Positions 17,975 through 26,956 of a DNA stretch of 64,000 nucleotides are shown piece by piece (positions within the stretch are counted from its first letter, which is position 1; every line of letters starts with the position of its first letter). The position numbers and the translations under genes were made by a program. Under the pieces are notes generated by a model that was given only the letters and a program-made list of their open reading frames with translations, was not told the DNA's origin and ran no database searches. Source of the DNA: Bacteroidia bacterium (GTDB lineage: Bacteria; Bacteroidota; Bacteroidia; Bacteroidales; Prolixibacteraceae); NCBI GenBank assembly GCA_025358025.1, contig JANYKW010000099.1, forward strand, positions 1 to 64,000, in the 5' to 3' direction.

Positions 17975-19900
17975 CTACTCCCACAAATCAGGGATGGCCC
18001 CATGCCCTCGGGCTCTAATCGGTTTTTGCATTGTTGGCCGGGAAGTTCCATTGTGAATTTGGAACAACATCCTTGCAGTCTTGCTCATGGCTTCAACCTG
18101 GTAGGGATAGGGACGATCGGTTACATCGATCAATCCGCAGTTGTAGTTCTCTCCATCGAAGCGACCTGTCAGATCCTGATCACACCACTGGAACCATGCT
18201 GTCCCTATCAAGCCCGGATGGGAATAACCCTGTTCTGTATAGTAGCTGTATGCTACACCCCGCTCTTTTTGCGAATTGACCTGCCAGAGCGATTGGGCCA
18301 TGCCACGGTCGACAGTGCCAAAATGGTATTCCCCGATGATCATCGGCAAACCGGTTCCTTCCATTATCTGATCCATAAAATCTTTTTTAGGTACCAGATC
18401 GTAACAATTAAAGCTGAAGACATCAAAGACATCCCTGCAAATTGCCAGAATTTCTGCACCCGGATTATGTCCGAATCGCATACCCAGATTCAGGTGATTG
18501 GGATCGTAGGTCTTGAGTGTAGTGTTCACTGTTTGCAGAAAGATGAGGAATGTATTGAAAATGAATTGTTTTCTTTTATCAGGAGTATCACCATTTACAA
18601 GGAATTTTATAAGCTCATTTTTGATTGGACGCTCTGCGCCACTGAGAATCAGTCCGCACAAACGTTCTTCCTGTCCTGTCCATGAAGGCTCATTCCCTGT
18701 GAAGTACCCAATTACCCATGGATTATCCCGGTAGGGCAGGACAAAATCTTTGATAGCTGCATCCACCCGGGAGGCAAAATCCGGAGTATAGACATCCGGT
18801 AATCCCATGATGCCATTTTCTATGCCTACACCACGCAGCTGCAGCATAAAAGCCTTACGGTTAAGACTGGTTACCTCGGGGCTCGACCAGTTGCAGATGG
18901 TATTTAGGCCCCATTTATCCATCCGTTTGATAACCAACTCCCTTGATTTTTCCGGATAGCTTTCACCGTATCGTCTGAAAAGATTCCAGTTGCCGTAGGA
19001 CACCGAATTGGGACGTCTTTGGCCGGATGCGATGCTGGCAGGGGGTAGTTCTTTGTAAAGATTCTTTCTTTTATCCAGGTTGATGGCATTGCCTCCACCT
19101 CCCGGACTAACGCAATCGACACCGACGGAGAGGAAGAGATAACCCTCAGGGTCTACAAACCACCAGCGGTTATCTATCTTTTGGGTACGGAAAAAACCGG
19201 TTGAACTTACTTTGGCCTGCAGAAATCCTCCGTATTTGGAGTAATTGTAATCTTTTGTGGTTACAGTTTCAGCATCTTCGGCATCCCACTCTTTACGGAG
19301 CTGATCGGAGGATTTAATTTTTCCTTCAAAATCTCCCAGGTTCCATTGTCCAAATTCATCTGCGACAGGTTGATCGCCGAGGTATTGATCTCCCGGGTCT
19401 TCGATGGAAAGGGAGATGGATTGCAGTTCAATGATAGGATTATTGATGGGTGCATTCATCCGGATTCCGATAGAATCGATGCCTTTGAGTGGCCCTCGTT
19501 TGCCGCCAAGGTTGATCCATCCTGTATAGCGTGCCTGGTTGTAGGTGGCAGCGAGATCATGGGCTGCATCCGGTAAGGCCCTGTAAAAACGCAAAGGGAT
19601 GGCCAGTTTGTTCCATCCATTGGCGCAATAACTCATTAAACGCAGCTCGTTGTAGCCTGATTCAGTGGTAAATCCAACTTGAAACCGTTGCGAAGTGGAT
19701 ATTTTGAACTCTAATACCACAAAATTATAGCCATCCCAGTTAGCTGGTATACCTGGGGAGATGTCCCTGATGGCAAATTTTCGTCCGGAGACCTCCTTGC
19801 TGCTGTCGAACTGAATTTTGACCGGATTTTGTGCCATAACTGACCTATTGCATAATAAATATGCAACGATACATAATGAGTATAAAATTTTATCCCTCAT
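17975..19900 (-). CDS. Secreted clan GH-A glycoside hydrolase, agarase/GH50-like, family unassigned
   Basis: A 641-residue exported enzyme with signal peptide (1-23). An N-terminal beta-sandwich covers about 24-170. The (beta/alpha)8 barrel follows: RWWFVDPEGYLFLSVGVDCV near 225, KWGLNTICNWSSPE, the acid/base candidate IGYFTGNEPSW near 395, and the nucleophile candidate MIIGEYHFG near 535, then WFQWCDQDLTGR. The spacing and motifs resemble GH50 and GH42 relatives, but I cannot place it in a numbered family. It precedes the uncharacterised secreted gene and aldolase in the same direction. The substrate is unknown; a beta-galactoside or related side chain is possible. Confidence 0.75.
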   Translation of the reverse strand: MRDKILYSLCIVAYLLCNRSVMAQNPVKIQFDSSKEVSGRKFAIRDISPGIPANWDGYNFVVLEFKISTSQRFQVGFTTESGYNELRLMSYCANGWNKLAIPLRFYRALPDAAHDLAATYNQARYTGWINLGGKRGPLKGIDSIGIRMNAPINNPIIELQSISLSIEDPGDQYLGDQPVADEFGQWNLGDFEGKIKSSDQLRKEWDAEDAETVTTKDYNYSKYGGFLQAKVSSTGFFRTQKIDNRWWFVDPEGYLFLSVGVDCVSPGGGGNAINLDKRKNLYKELPPASIASGQRRPNSVSYGNWNLFRRYGESYPEKSRELVIKRMDKWGLNTICNWSSPEVTSLNRKAFMLQLRGVGIENGIMGLPDVYTPDFASRVDAAIKDFVLPYRDNPWVIGYFTGNEPSWTGQEERLCGLILSGAERPIKNELIKFLVNGDTPDKRKQFIFNTFLIFLQTVNTTLKTYDPNHLNLGMRFGHNPGAEILAICRDVFDVFSFNCYDLVPKKDFMDQIMEGTGLPMIIGEYHFGTVDRGMAQSLWQVNSQKERGVAYSYYTEQGYSHPGLIGTAWFQWCDQDLTGRFDGENYNCGLIDVTDRPYPYQVEAMSKTARMLFQIHNGTSRPTMQKPIRARGHGAIPDLWE

Positions 19901-20056
19901 GCGAATAGTTCCTTGTTATTTAATTTGAATATAGGCAAGATATAAAATATTATCTGCGGATCAATGGAATAATGTTGAACTTTTTAATACAGGTTAAAGC
20001 ACATCAGTTCATTTATTCAAACATAGAATAATATGACAATCAGGAATCTGGCAAAA

Positions 20057-20983
20057 TCACAAATTTACCGGTGTTTTTTGACTGATTTTCATTGAAAGCA
20101 AAATGCTGGTTGTAATAATGGCCGCAATAAATATCAATGAATATTCAATGGGGATTTTGTAAATGTCAACGATCAGCATTTTAACACCAACAAAAATCAG
20201 CACAAAGGCCAGGCCGTAACTTAGCAACCAAAAACGATGAATAACACCGGCCAACGCGAAATAGAGAGACCTTAAGCCCATAATTGCAAAAACATTCGAT
20301 GTGTAAACAATAAATTGGTCCTGGGTTATGGCAAGTATGGCTGGAATACTGTCAACAGCAAAAATAATATCAGAAGTTTCGATGAGTATTAAAACCAGGA
20401 ATAGCGGAGTAGCGAATTTTTTGCCATTCTGCTTTATGAAGAAACTTCCTGAATGTAACTCAGAAGTAACCGGAATGAATTTTCTGAATAATCTGGTTAC
20501 CGGATTCTTTTCGGGTTCTATTTTTGCATTGTTGTGAAAGAACATTTTATATCCCGTATAGATCAGCAAGCCGCCAAAAATGTAGATAGTAAAATGAAAT
20601 TTTTCGATTAATGCAATCCCGGCAAAAATAAAGATCGCCCGCAGGATCAACGCACCTAAAATACCCCAAAACAGGATTTTGTGCTGGTATTTGGCAGGTA
20701 TCTGAAAGTACGCGAATATCATAATAAATACAAAGATATTATCGACACTCAAAGCTTTTTCCACCAAATATCCGGTAAGGAACTCAAGAGCATGGTCCTG
20801 GCCTTCCCAAAAATAGATAATCAAATTAAAAATCATGGCAATCATAATCCAGACAATGGTCCAGCTGATTGCTTCCTTGATTGAAACTTCATGGTTCTTG
20901 CGATGGAAAACGCCTAAGTCCAGCGCTAACATCATCAGAACAAAACAGTTAAACAGTATCCAAAAAATTATTGGTGTATCCAT
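20057..20983 (-). CDS. TerC/Alx-family membrane transporter
   Basis: A 308-residue inner-membrane protein of about eight to nine helices. It has the TerC signatures LALDLGVFHRK, LTGYLVEKALSVDNIFVF and IETSDIIFAVDSIPAI. The acidic residues in these helices are thought to bind the metal. Family members export manganese (Alx, MeeY type) and were first linked to tellurite resistance. I looked for a yybP-ykoY manganese riboswitch in the leader and saw none. The gene is unrelated in role to the sugar genes around it. Confidence 0.92.
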   Translation of the reverse strand: MDTPIIFWILFNCFVLMMLALDLGVFHRKNHEVSIKEAISWTIVWIMIAMIFNLIIYFWEGQDHALEFLTGYLVEKALSVDNIFVFIMIFAYFQIPAKYQHKILFWGILGALILRAIFIFAGIALIEKFHFTIYIFGGLLIYTGYKMFFHNNAKIEPEKNPVTRLFRKFIPVTSELHSGSFFIKQNGKKFATPLFLVLILIETSDIIFAVDSIPAILAITQDQFIVYTSNVFAIMGLRSLYFALAGVIHRFWLLSYGLAFVLIFVGVKMLIVDIYKIPIEYSLIFIAAIITTSILLSMKISQKTPVNL

Positions 20984-21144
20984 TTGAAATAATTTTCAAT
21001 ATATATGATAAGTCATCATTTAATGTTTTGACGCTGATAATTCAATAATGATGAATATTTCAAGAGCATCACTGATTGGAATTGAAAAGAATGACAGAAT
21101 GCTGCATGTTAATATTTTGGATTTGGTCATCAAAATTTTATCCA

Positions 21145-21171
21145 CCCCGAAGGTTTTGATAACCTTCGGGG
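21145..21171. terminator. Intrinsic terminator downstream of the oxidoreductase gene
   Basis: A perfect 11-bp stem (ccccgaaggtt with aaccttcgggg) and a five-base loop lie 18 bases beyond the stop of the leftward Gfo/Idh/MocA gene and before the TerC leader. T-runs flank it more strongly on the plus side (to 21188) than on the minus side, so it may act in both directions. Confidence 0.7.
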
Positions 21172-21188
21172 TTTGTTTGGATTTTTTT

Positions 21189-22628
21189 TCAGAGTTTATA
21201 ATACTGCTCCCATTCCTTTCGGGGTGGCGCACCTACCAGCAATTCATTGGCAATTTTGTTGTTGGTTATCTGTTTTGTTTCGCGATCAAATAGCAGTTTG
21301 GTATTTAACTGCTGCGCCAGAACTCCCAGGTTGAAAACCTGACTCAAAGGACCTGCAATCTCGAATCTGGAGCGACAAACTTCATCGCCTTTGCAGGCTT
21401 TCAGAAAGTTGGCATAATGGTTGGAAGGACTCTTCGGAACTTCGGGAAGTTTTGATGCCATCTCTTTCGCTTTCGCTTCGGGGATAATCGACAGGATGCT
21501 GCCGTGCGAACCACCTTTGAAGGTCAGTTCTTTGCTGTAGATGATCTTACCGGGATTCAGCCTGGAGGGTTGGATCTTTCCGTTGCTGGCTGGAGGAATA
21601 TTGGGGTCGAGCGTTGAGGTCCCATAGCCTTCCGGAACCTGAGGCACATTGTTGACTCCGTCATACCATGTGATATCCAGCGGAGGCATCTCCCCACGTT
21701 TGGGGAATTTAAATGATAGGGTAGTTGTCTGCGGGAAGAAAAAGGTATTGTAACCTTCACTCTTCAGGCACGCAATTTCGAAGGGAAGTCCCAGTTCCAG
21801 AAATTCGTGGGCTGTATCGATGATGTGCGCACCCCAGTCGCCAAGGGCTCCCATCCCGAAATCGTACCAGCAACGCCATTGACCGTTGATATAATCCTTG
21901 TTGTAATCGTGGTGAAGTTTTGTAGCCATGTGCCAGGTTTCCCAGTCGAGAGAAGCAGGAATTTCTTGTTTCTCAGGATACCTGGCATTTTTGAAATCCC
22001 ATCCATGCCAGCGGCGTGCCGAGTTCATATGGGCAGTGATGGCGGTCACATCCTTGATGATGCCGGCTTCTTTCCACGCTTTGAACTGGAAATAGTTGGC
22101 TTCGGAGTGACCCTGGTTGCCCATTTGTGTAGCAACTTTGTATTTTTTCGCTCCTTTGATCATCAGTTCAACTTCATTGAAGGTGCGTCCCATGGGTTTC
22201 TCCGTGAAGATGTGTTTACCCATGCTCATGGCCAGCATAACAATGGGAAAATGCGCAAAGTCGGGAACTCCTGCAGAGACAGCATCAATTTGACTGCCCA
22301 TTTTGTCCATCATCATCCTGAAATCCTGAAAACGGGGAACGTCGGGAAACATTTTAAGTATTTCCTGCGTATGGGGAGCACCCATATCGACATCGCACAA
22401 GGCCACGATGTTGCAAAGTCCTGTTCTGAAAAAAGATTTGACATCTGATCCACCCTGATTCCCAACACCGCAACAGGCGAGGTTCACCTTGTCGCTGGCG
22501 GCTACAGGTTTAGGAGATGGATTGGATCCCCTTGCATTACTGGTAAGCAGTGTAGGGATTGATACCGCAGCTGTGAGGGCGGCTGCGTTCTTTAGAAATG
22601 AACGCCTTGAAGCATCGTTTGATTCCAT
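21189..22628 (-). CDS. Tat-exported Gfo/Idh/MocA family oxidoreductase
   Basis: A 479-residue NAD(P)-dependent dehydrogenase or glycosidase-type enzyme predicted to be exported folded, because it starts with a twin-arginine signal (RRSFLKNAAALTAA). The Rossmann motif CCGVGNQGGSDV lies near residue 50, the conserved EKPMGRT near residue 140, and the catalytic-domain HxxD-like region follows in the Bacteroidota version with WRCWYDFGMGALGDWGAHI. Exported members with bound NAD are often found in sugar-utilisation loci, some acting as redox-cycling glycosidases. It follows the GH31 gene by 117 bases on the same strand. Confidence 0.85.
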   Translation of the reverse strand: MESNDASRRSFLKNAAALTAAVSIPTLLTSNARGSNPSPKPVAASDKVNLACCGVGNQGGSDVKSFFRTGLCNIVALCDVDMGAPHTQEILKMFPDVPRFQDFRMMMDKMGSQIDAVSAGVPDFAHFPIVMLAMSMGKHIFTEKPMGRTFNEVELMIKGAKKYKVATQMGNQGHSEANYFQFKAWKEAGIIKDVTAITAHMNSARRWHGWDFKNARYPEKQEIPASLDWETWHMATKLHHDYNKDYINGQWRCWYDFGMGALGDWGAHIIDTAHEFLELGLPFEIACLKSEGYNTFFFPQTTTLSFKFPKRGEMPPLDITWYDGVNNVPQVPEGYGTSTLDPNIPPASNGKIQPSRLNPGKIIYSKELTFKGGSHGSILSIIPEAKAKEMASKLPEVPKSPSNHYANFLKACKGDEVCRSRFEIAGPLSQVFNLGVLAQQLNTKLLFDRETKQITNNKIANELLVGAPPRKEWEQYYKL

Positions 22629-22745
22629 GAGATTGATTAAAAGGTTTATAATTTATAGATAATGTTTAAAATTTGTTGTGTCTCGCAAAGTTGGCAAAGA
22701 AACGCGAAGGAAAGCAAAGAATTATTTTATCCATTCTTCCAGTAT

Positions 22746-24887
22746 TTATTCTGTCATTATTTTCCAGGTAATATCTCCGATTTGATCCGGTTTCCCTTTT
22801 TCTGCCACAGAAATGCTTCCTTTTATTTTTCCCTTTTTATCCGGGGAGACTGTGATCGTTCGCCAGGAATAGTCTCCCTTTTCATAATTGAAGGTTACAC
22901 CATCGTCGTCATAAAGCAAATATTTTCCCTGGGAAGTTCCATAATACCTGATTTCAAGATCATACTTCTCACCGGCCGCAGGTGCATGCATCCTTGGAGG
23001 CATCAGGGGAATAATTCCCCCATCTTTGACAAAAACGGGTATCTTCTCAATTCCGGCAGAAACTTTGATAAGTTCACCACTTCCAACATATTTGCCGGTA
23101 TAGAAATCGTACCATTTTCCTTTCGGAAGAATCACTTTCCGCTCAGTCTGACCTTTAAAGAGGGGTGCTACCAGCAGGAATTCACCGGCCATATACTGAT
23201 CCTTGAGCTCTTTGGTGACAGCTTCAGCATAAGGATTTTCGCCCAGATTGAAATTTTTTAATTCGGATTTGGATTGTGAACCAAATCCGGGCTCCAGATT
23301 CATTGCCCGGAATGGGGGAGTTCCTTCAAAATGATATTTGGCAAATTCGGAATAGAAATAGGGCATCAGCTGCATCCGCAGCAAGGCGATGGCTTTGACC
23401 TCTTTCTCTACTTCGGGAAACGACCAGGGCTTCGTGCCGTCAGACCAGGCGTTGATCATCGCCATCGGAGAAAAACAGACTGTCTGCATCCGGCGAATCC
23501 ACTCTTCACCGGTTTTGGAGCCTCGTACCTCAGGTGTCCAAAGTACTCCGGAAAAACTGCTGTTTATCAGTGCAGTAATAAAATCCTCGTGACTATAATA
23601 ATCGTTGTAAATAACATACGGGAAGGAAGAACCGCCAGCATTGGATGCTCTAACCAGGCCGAAAGTGCGGGAATTCTGCTGTCTGAAGAGTGAATTCGTC
23701 ATTCTCTGGAGCAGCAATCCATAACTCTGGCGCAGCTGTTCCGCACTGTTATTGGATGGAAATCGGGCGACGTCGGGCCATAGCCAACGGTCATAACCAT
23801 CACACTCATCGATTTTATATCCACTTACACCCAGGCTGATCTGGTCTTTCGACAGCTGGTCAGCCATGATCTGTTGCGCTTCAGGCAAAGTCAGATCGGC
23901 AACTATTCCCCCCCACACAGTATGAGAACCGGAAAGGGGTTTTATTTTTTCATAGATCGGTGAGTCAGGAGAAACGTATGGATTGGTCCATAGATTGATC
24001 CGGATGCCCATTTCAGCCATTTTCTTCACGAAGCCGGCAGGGTCAGGAAACCTGGATTTATCCCATTGGAAGGTGCAGGGATACGATTTGCTTTGCCATC
24101 CCGGCTCCAGTCCAATAAAATCGAGTGGAAATCCTTTATCGGCAAAGGCTTTAGCCTCTTCAACGACCTGGTCGGCAGTATATAGTGATTTGACCCTTTG
24201 GGTGAATCCAAGTCCCCAGCGTGGTGGGAGACATCCGCCTCCATTGTAAAGGTTAAACCTCCTAACAACATCCAGCATCGAAGGTCCCGCAAAGAGATAG
24301 ATTTCGGCTCCTGCAGCAGGGACAACCATCTCCACCGCATCGGAGTAGGGTTGGGCGCTCCATTTTTTATCGGTATTCCGATCGCGTGGAATGGGAGCCT
24401 CCGGACTATCTTTTCTGACTGCAGTGCCTGCATATACTGTGATATATCTGGCAGAATTCACAAAAATTCCATATCCCCGGTCCGAAACATAAAAGGGTAC
24501 AGGAGCATGTGTGCGGCCATTGTCGGTGCCTCCATAATGGTCGACATGCAGTTGCAGAATTTTTCCCCGCTGTTGCACAGTTTTAAAATTCAGCCCAAAA
24601 CCGTACAGTTGTTCTTCTTTCACCAGAGGAAACCGCAACAAAGTTTTTCCTTCAAAAATTTCTAAAAAACTCTCGTCTATTGAAATTGGGATAGGAGCAT
24701 TACCCAGTTTGCTGAGCGCCTCCAGGTTGGGTTTGACACCGGCTGCCTTCAGCAAATCGAATTTTTCGGGAGTGCCGGCAACCGCTTTCCAGACACCCGG
24801 AGCAACCGCTTCCCAGACGAGATTCAGTCCGTCAGCTTTGTAACCAAACAGTGCTAATACGATGATCAATCCTATTATTTTCTTCAT
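22746..24887 (-). CDS. Secreted GH31 glycoside hydrolase
   Basis: A 713-residue exported retaining alpha-glycosidase (alpha-xylosidase, alpha-glucosidase or alpha-galactosidase specificities occur in GH31). It has a signal peptide, then an N-terminal galactose-mutarotase-like beta-sandwich (about 30-215) and the barrel from PPRWGLGFTQR. The nucleophile aspartate is in GYKIDECDGYD near residue 350. The acid/base is probably the aspartate in IYNDYYSHEDF, in place of the common WSGDN form. The C-terminal beta domains contain GEFLLVAPLF. ATG 24887 gives a compact signal peptide; ATG 24905 would add six residues. It lies 38 bases after the GH29 gene. Confidence 0.88.
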   Translation of the reverse strand: MKKIIGLIIVLALFGYKADGLNLVWEAVAPGVWKAVAGTPEKFDLLKAAGVKPNLEALSKLGNAPIPISIDESFLEIFEGKTLLRFPLVKEEQLYGFGLNFKTVQQRGKILQLHVDHYGGTDNGRTHAPVPFYVSDRGYGIFVNSARYITVYAGTAVRKDSPEAPIPRDRNTDKKWSAQPYSDAVEMVVPAAGAEIYLFAGPSMLDVVRRFNLYNGGGCLPPRWGLGFTQRVKSLYTADQVVEEAKAFADKGFPLDFIGLEPGWQSKSYPCTFQWDKSRFPDPAGFVKKMAEMGIRINLWTNPYVSPDSPIYEKIKPLSGSHTVWGGIVADLTLPEAQQIMADQLSKDQISLGVSGYKIDECDGYDRWLWPDVARFPSNNSAEQLRQSYGLLLQRMTNSLFRQQNSRTFGLVRASNAGGSSFPYVIYNDYYSHEDFITALINSSFSGVLWTPEVRGSKTGEEWIRRMQTVCFSPMAMINAWSDGTKPWSFPEVEKEVKAIALLRMQLMPYFYSEFAKYHFEGTPPFRAMNLEPGFGSQSKSELKNFNLGENPYAEAVTKELKDQYMAGEFLLVAPLFKGQTERKVILPKGKWYDFYTGKYVGSGELIKVSAGIEKIPVFVKDGGIIPLMPPRMHAPAAGEKYDLEIRYYGTSQGKYLLYDDDGVTFNYEKGDYSWRTITVSPDKKGKIKGSISVAEKGKPDQIGDITWKIMTE

Positions 24888-24925
24888 CTCTTTGATAGAA
24901 TTCAATGCCCTTTTTTTAGGTTCAT

Positions 24926-26329
24926 TTATTTGCCCCGGGCGGGATTAGCGATAACACCTGCTACGATGACCCGGATGACAGTGGCAATGGCATCCGGGGC
25001 TTTTTCGGGAACTGAGATCTCTAAATTGTCATTTTTTGTTTCAGTTTTCAGCATTTGGCCATCAGCCAGTAGTGCAGCGGATTTTACGTGCTGGTTCAGA
25101 CCCGGAATGGTTAACATGCCGTCTTTGGGCCAGTCGAATACAGACAGATACAAGATCGTATTTCCATTTGAATCCTTCATAGTACAACGCCCCCATGGCA
25201 ATATCCCAAGGGGTGAAGCGTGTGTGGCGTAAATGGCCTCGCTGTTCACTTTCATCCATCCACCCACTGCCTGGAGTCTTTCAATGCTTGGTCGCGGAAT
25301 TTGACCGAGTGCATCCGGACCGACATTCAGCAGGTAATTACCTCCTTTTGAGGCGATGTCACAGAGGTTCCGTATCAGTGTTTCCGGTGATTTCCATTTA
25401 TCATCATTGGTCCGGAATCCCCATGTTCCGTTCATGGTCATGCAGGTTTCCCAGTCTTTTCCATCAAGCTCCCCAGGTTTGGGGATTTTTTGCTCGGGAG
25501 TGCCGGTATCCCCGGGGAAATTTGGCCGTTTAAGCCGGTCGTTGGTGATAATTTTGGGTTGAAGTTTCAATAAAGCTTGTAGTTTAAGGGCATTTTCATC
25601 CGTCATGTTGGTTGGGGTATCCCACCATAAAACAGCAACCTCACCATAGTTGGTCATCAATTCCTTTACCTGGGGAATGGCTACCCTTTCCATATATTCG
25701 TCCATGGAAGAGGTCAGCTGTGCCGGATCCCAGTGCCCTTTATTAGCTGCGGTAAAAGCGTCAATCCTGGCAGAATCGGGATTGTCCCAGCCTTCACTGG
25801 CGACTTTCCGGGCAACAGCACCGCCCGGATTATTCCAGTCCTGGGCCTGAGAATAGTAAAATCCCAGTTTCATGTTGTGCTTTTTGCAGGCTTTGGCCAG
25901 TTCTTCCAGTACATCTTTTTTGTAGGGAGTGAAGTCGGCGATATTGAATTTGCTCGCATTGGATTTAAACATGGCGAACCCATCGTGGTGTTTGGATGTG
26001 ATCACGATGTATTTCATCCCGGCCTCCTTCGCAAGCAGTACCCAGGATTCGGGATCGTATTTGACCGGGTTGAAAGTGGCAGCCACCTGCTGGTATTCCA
26101 GTACAGGAATTTTACAGCGGTTCATGATCCACTCCGCACCTCCTCTTTTCTGTTCATTTCCGTGGTAAACTCCACCCCAGACTGCATAAGGCCCCCAGTG
26201 GATAAACATGCCAAAACGGGCTTCACGCCACCATTGCATGCGTTTGTCGCGCGCTTCACTGCTTTCCTGTGCAATAGCAGTTTGCAGTAAAAACAGGCAG
26301 GATAAGAAGATTAAAAATCTTTTTCTCAT
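24926..26329 (-). CDS. Secreted GH29 alpha-L-fucosidase
   Basis: Retaining alpha-L-fucosidase with a signal peptide (1-21) and barrel motifs FGMFIHWGPYAVWGG, MKYIVITSKHHDGFAMF and LGFYYSQAQDW. The nucleophile aspartate is in VAVLWWDTPTN near residue 233. After the barrel there is only a short beta-domain, giving 467 residues. Its ATG overlaps the TGA of the upstream SGNH remnant (ATGA at 26326-26329), so the two are translationally coupled. Fucose occurs in rhamnogalacturonan and xyloglucan side chains, which matches the pectin and hemicellulose theme. Confidence 0.93.
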   Translation of the reverse strand: MRKRFLIFLSCLFLLQTAIAQESSEARDKRMQWWREARFGMFIHWGPYAVWGGVYHGNEQKRGGAEWIMNRCKIPVLEYQQVAATFNPVKYDPESWVLLAKEAGMKYIVITSKHHDGFAMFKSNASKFNIADFTPYKKDVLEELAKACKKHNMKLGFYYSQAQDWNNPGGAVARKVASEGWDNPDSARIDAFTAANKGHWDPAQLTSSMDEYMERVAIPQVKELMTNYGEVAVLWWDTPTNMTDENALKLQALLKLQPKIITNDRLKRPNFPGDTGTPEQKIPKPGELDGKDWETCMTMNGTWGFRTNDDKWKSPETLIRNLCDIASKGGNYLLNVGPDALGQIPRPSIERLQAVGGWMKVNSEAIYATHASPLGILPWGRCTMKDSNGNTILYLSVFDWPKDGMLTIPGLNQHVKSAALLADGQMLKTETKNDNLEISVPEKAPDAIATVIRVIVAGVIANPARGK

Positions 26330-26580
26330 TTCAAGATGGTTTTGATTGATTTAATTATTTCTGCCGCAAGCAATTCATAACCGGCAGGAGTATAATGGCC
26401 ATTCCCCGGATTGCGAGTTGCCTGGATGTTTGGTGTAAGTGTCTTTTCAACAAAGGGAGTATATCTTATTGATATCGAGTCGCCTATGAGGAGTATGTTT
26501 TTCAATTTGTCTGCTGTGGCAGCAAAAAAGGAAATAGAAATTGCCAGGAAGACAAACAGTATGGATTGATTCTGGTTCAT
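26326..26580 (-). pseudogene. Internally deleted SGNH/GDSL esterase remnant
   Basis: An 84-residue ORF with a signal peptide, SGNH block I (ILLIGDSISIRYTPFVE) with its serine, and then, directly after NPGNG, the C-terminal block V (HYTPAGYELLAAEI). In full-length relatives about 130 or more residues carrying blocks II and III separate these parts, and block V begins with Asp-x-x-His or Asp-x-His. Here that Asp position is Asn, so the catalytic Asp is missing. The reading frame is intact, as expected for an in-frame deletion. It is still coupled to the GH29 gene. It is probably inactive; a new short function cannot be excluded. Confidence 0.75.
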
Positions 26581-26956
26581 GTTTTAAAATTATAAAAATG
26601 ATGGAAATTCTGTTTATGATTTATTTTAGTTTTCAACATCTAGTATTTTGCACCCATTCAATATGAAACATCATTATTTTCAATTACTTTTTTCAACGGT
26701 TTTTAAAATTAGGGTTGCTGTTTTTTAAATTGAACGATGGTTTTCAGCGTTGAAGGATTTGGCTCTTCCTTTAAGAATATATGACCGGACAATCTGGTGT
26801 AGCTGGATTAGATCTATGGAATAGTCTGCGATTTACCCATTTCCCATCAAGATAATCGCAACAAACATCCAATGGTAAGAATAATTTTTTTTGCTTGCCG
26901 GGAATAAATTCTCAACGCTTGCCTGTGATCCATAACAGAGATCAAATTCTTATCAG
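26581..26956. other. 376-bp spacer without a recognised gene
   Basis: AT-rich spacer between the SGNH remnant and the intact heparinase-fold gene, both leftward. It should hold the promoter of the SGNH-GH29 transcript. Short open stretches occur on the minus strand near 26780-26900, but none resembles a family I know. It may contain decayed sequence from the same deletions that damaged the neighbours. Confidence 0.4.

Noticed and set aside
20984-21144. Possible manganese (yybP-ykoY) riboswitch before the TerC gene
   Set aside because: The leader is AT-rich and I found neither the conserved internal loop sequences nor matching stems.
21807-22448. Plus-strand ORF of 213 codons opposite the Gfo/Idh/MocA gene
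   Set aside because: It is antisense to a clear family member and shows no family motif.
22678-22722. Spacer with repeated cgcaaag/ggcaaag words
   Set aside because: It resembles common short extragenic words of Bacteroidota but is too short and irregular to call a defined repeat element.
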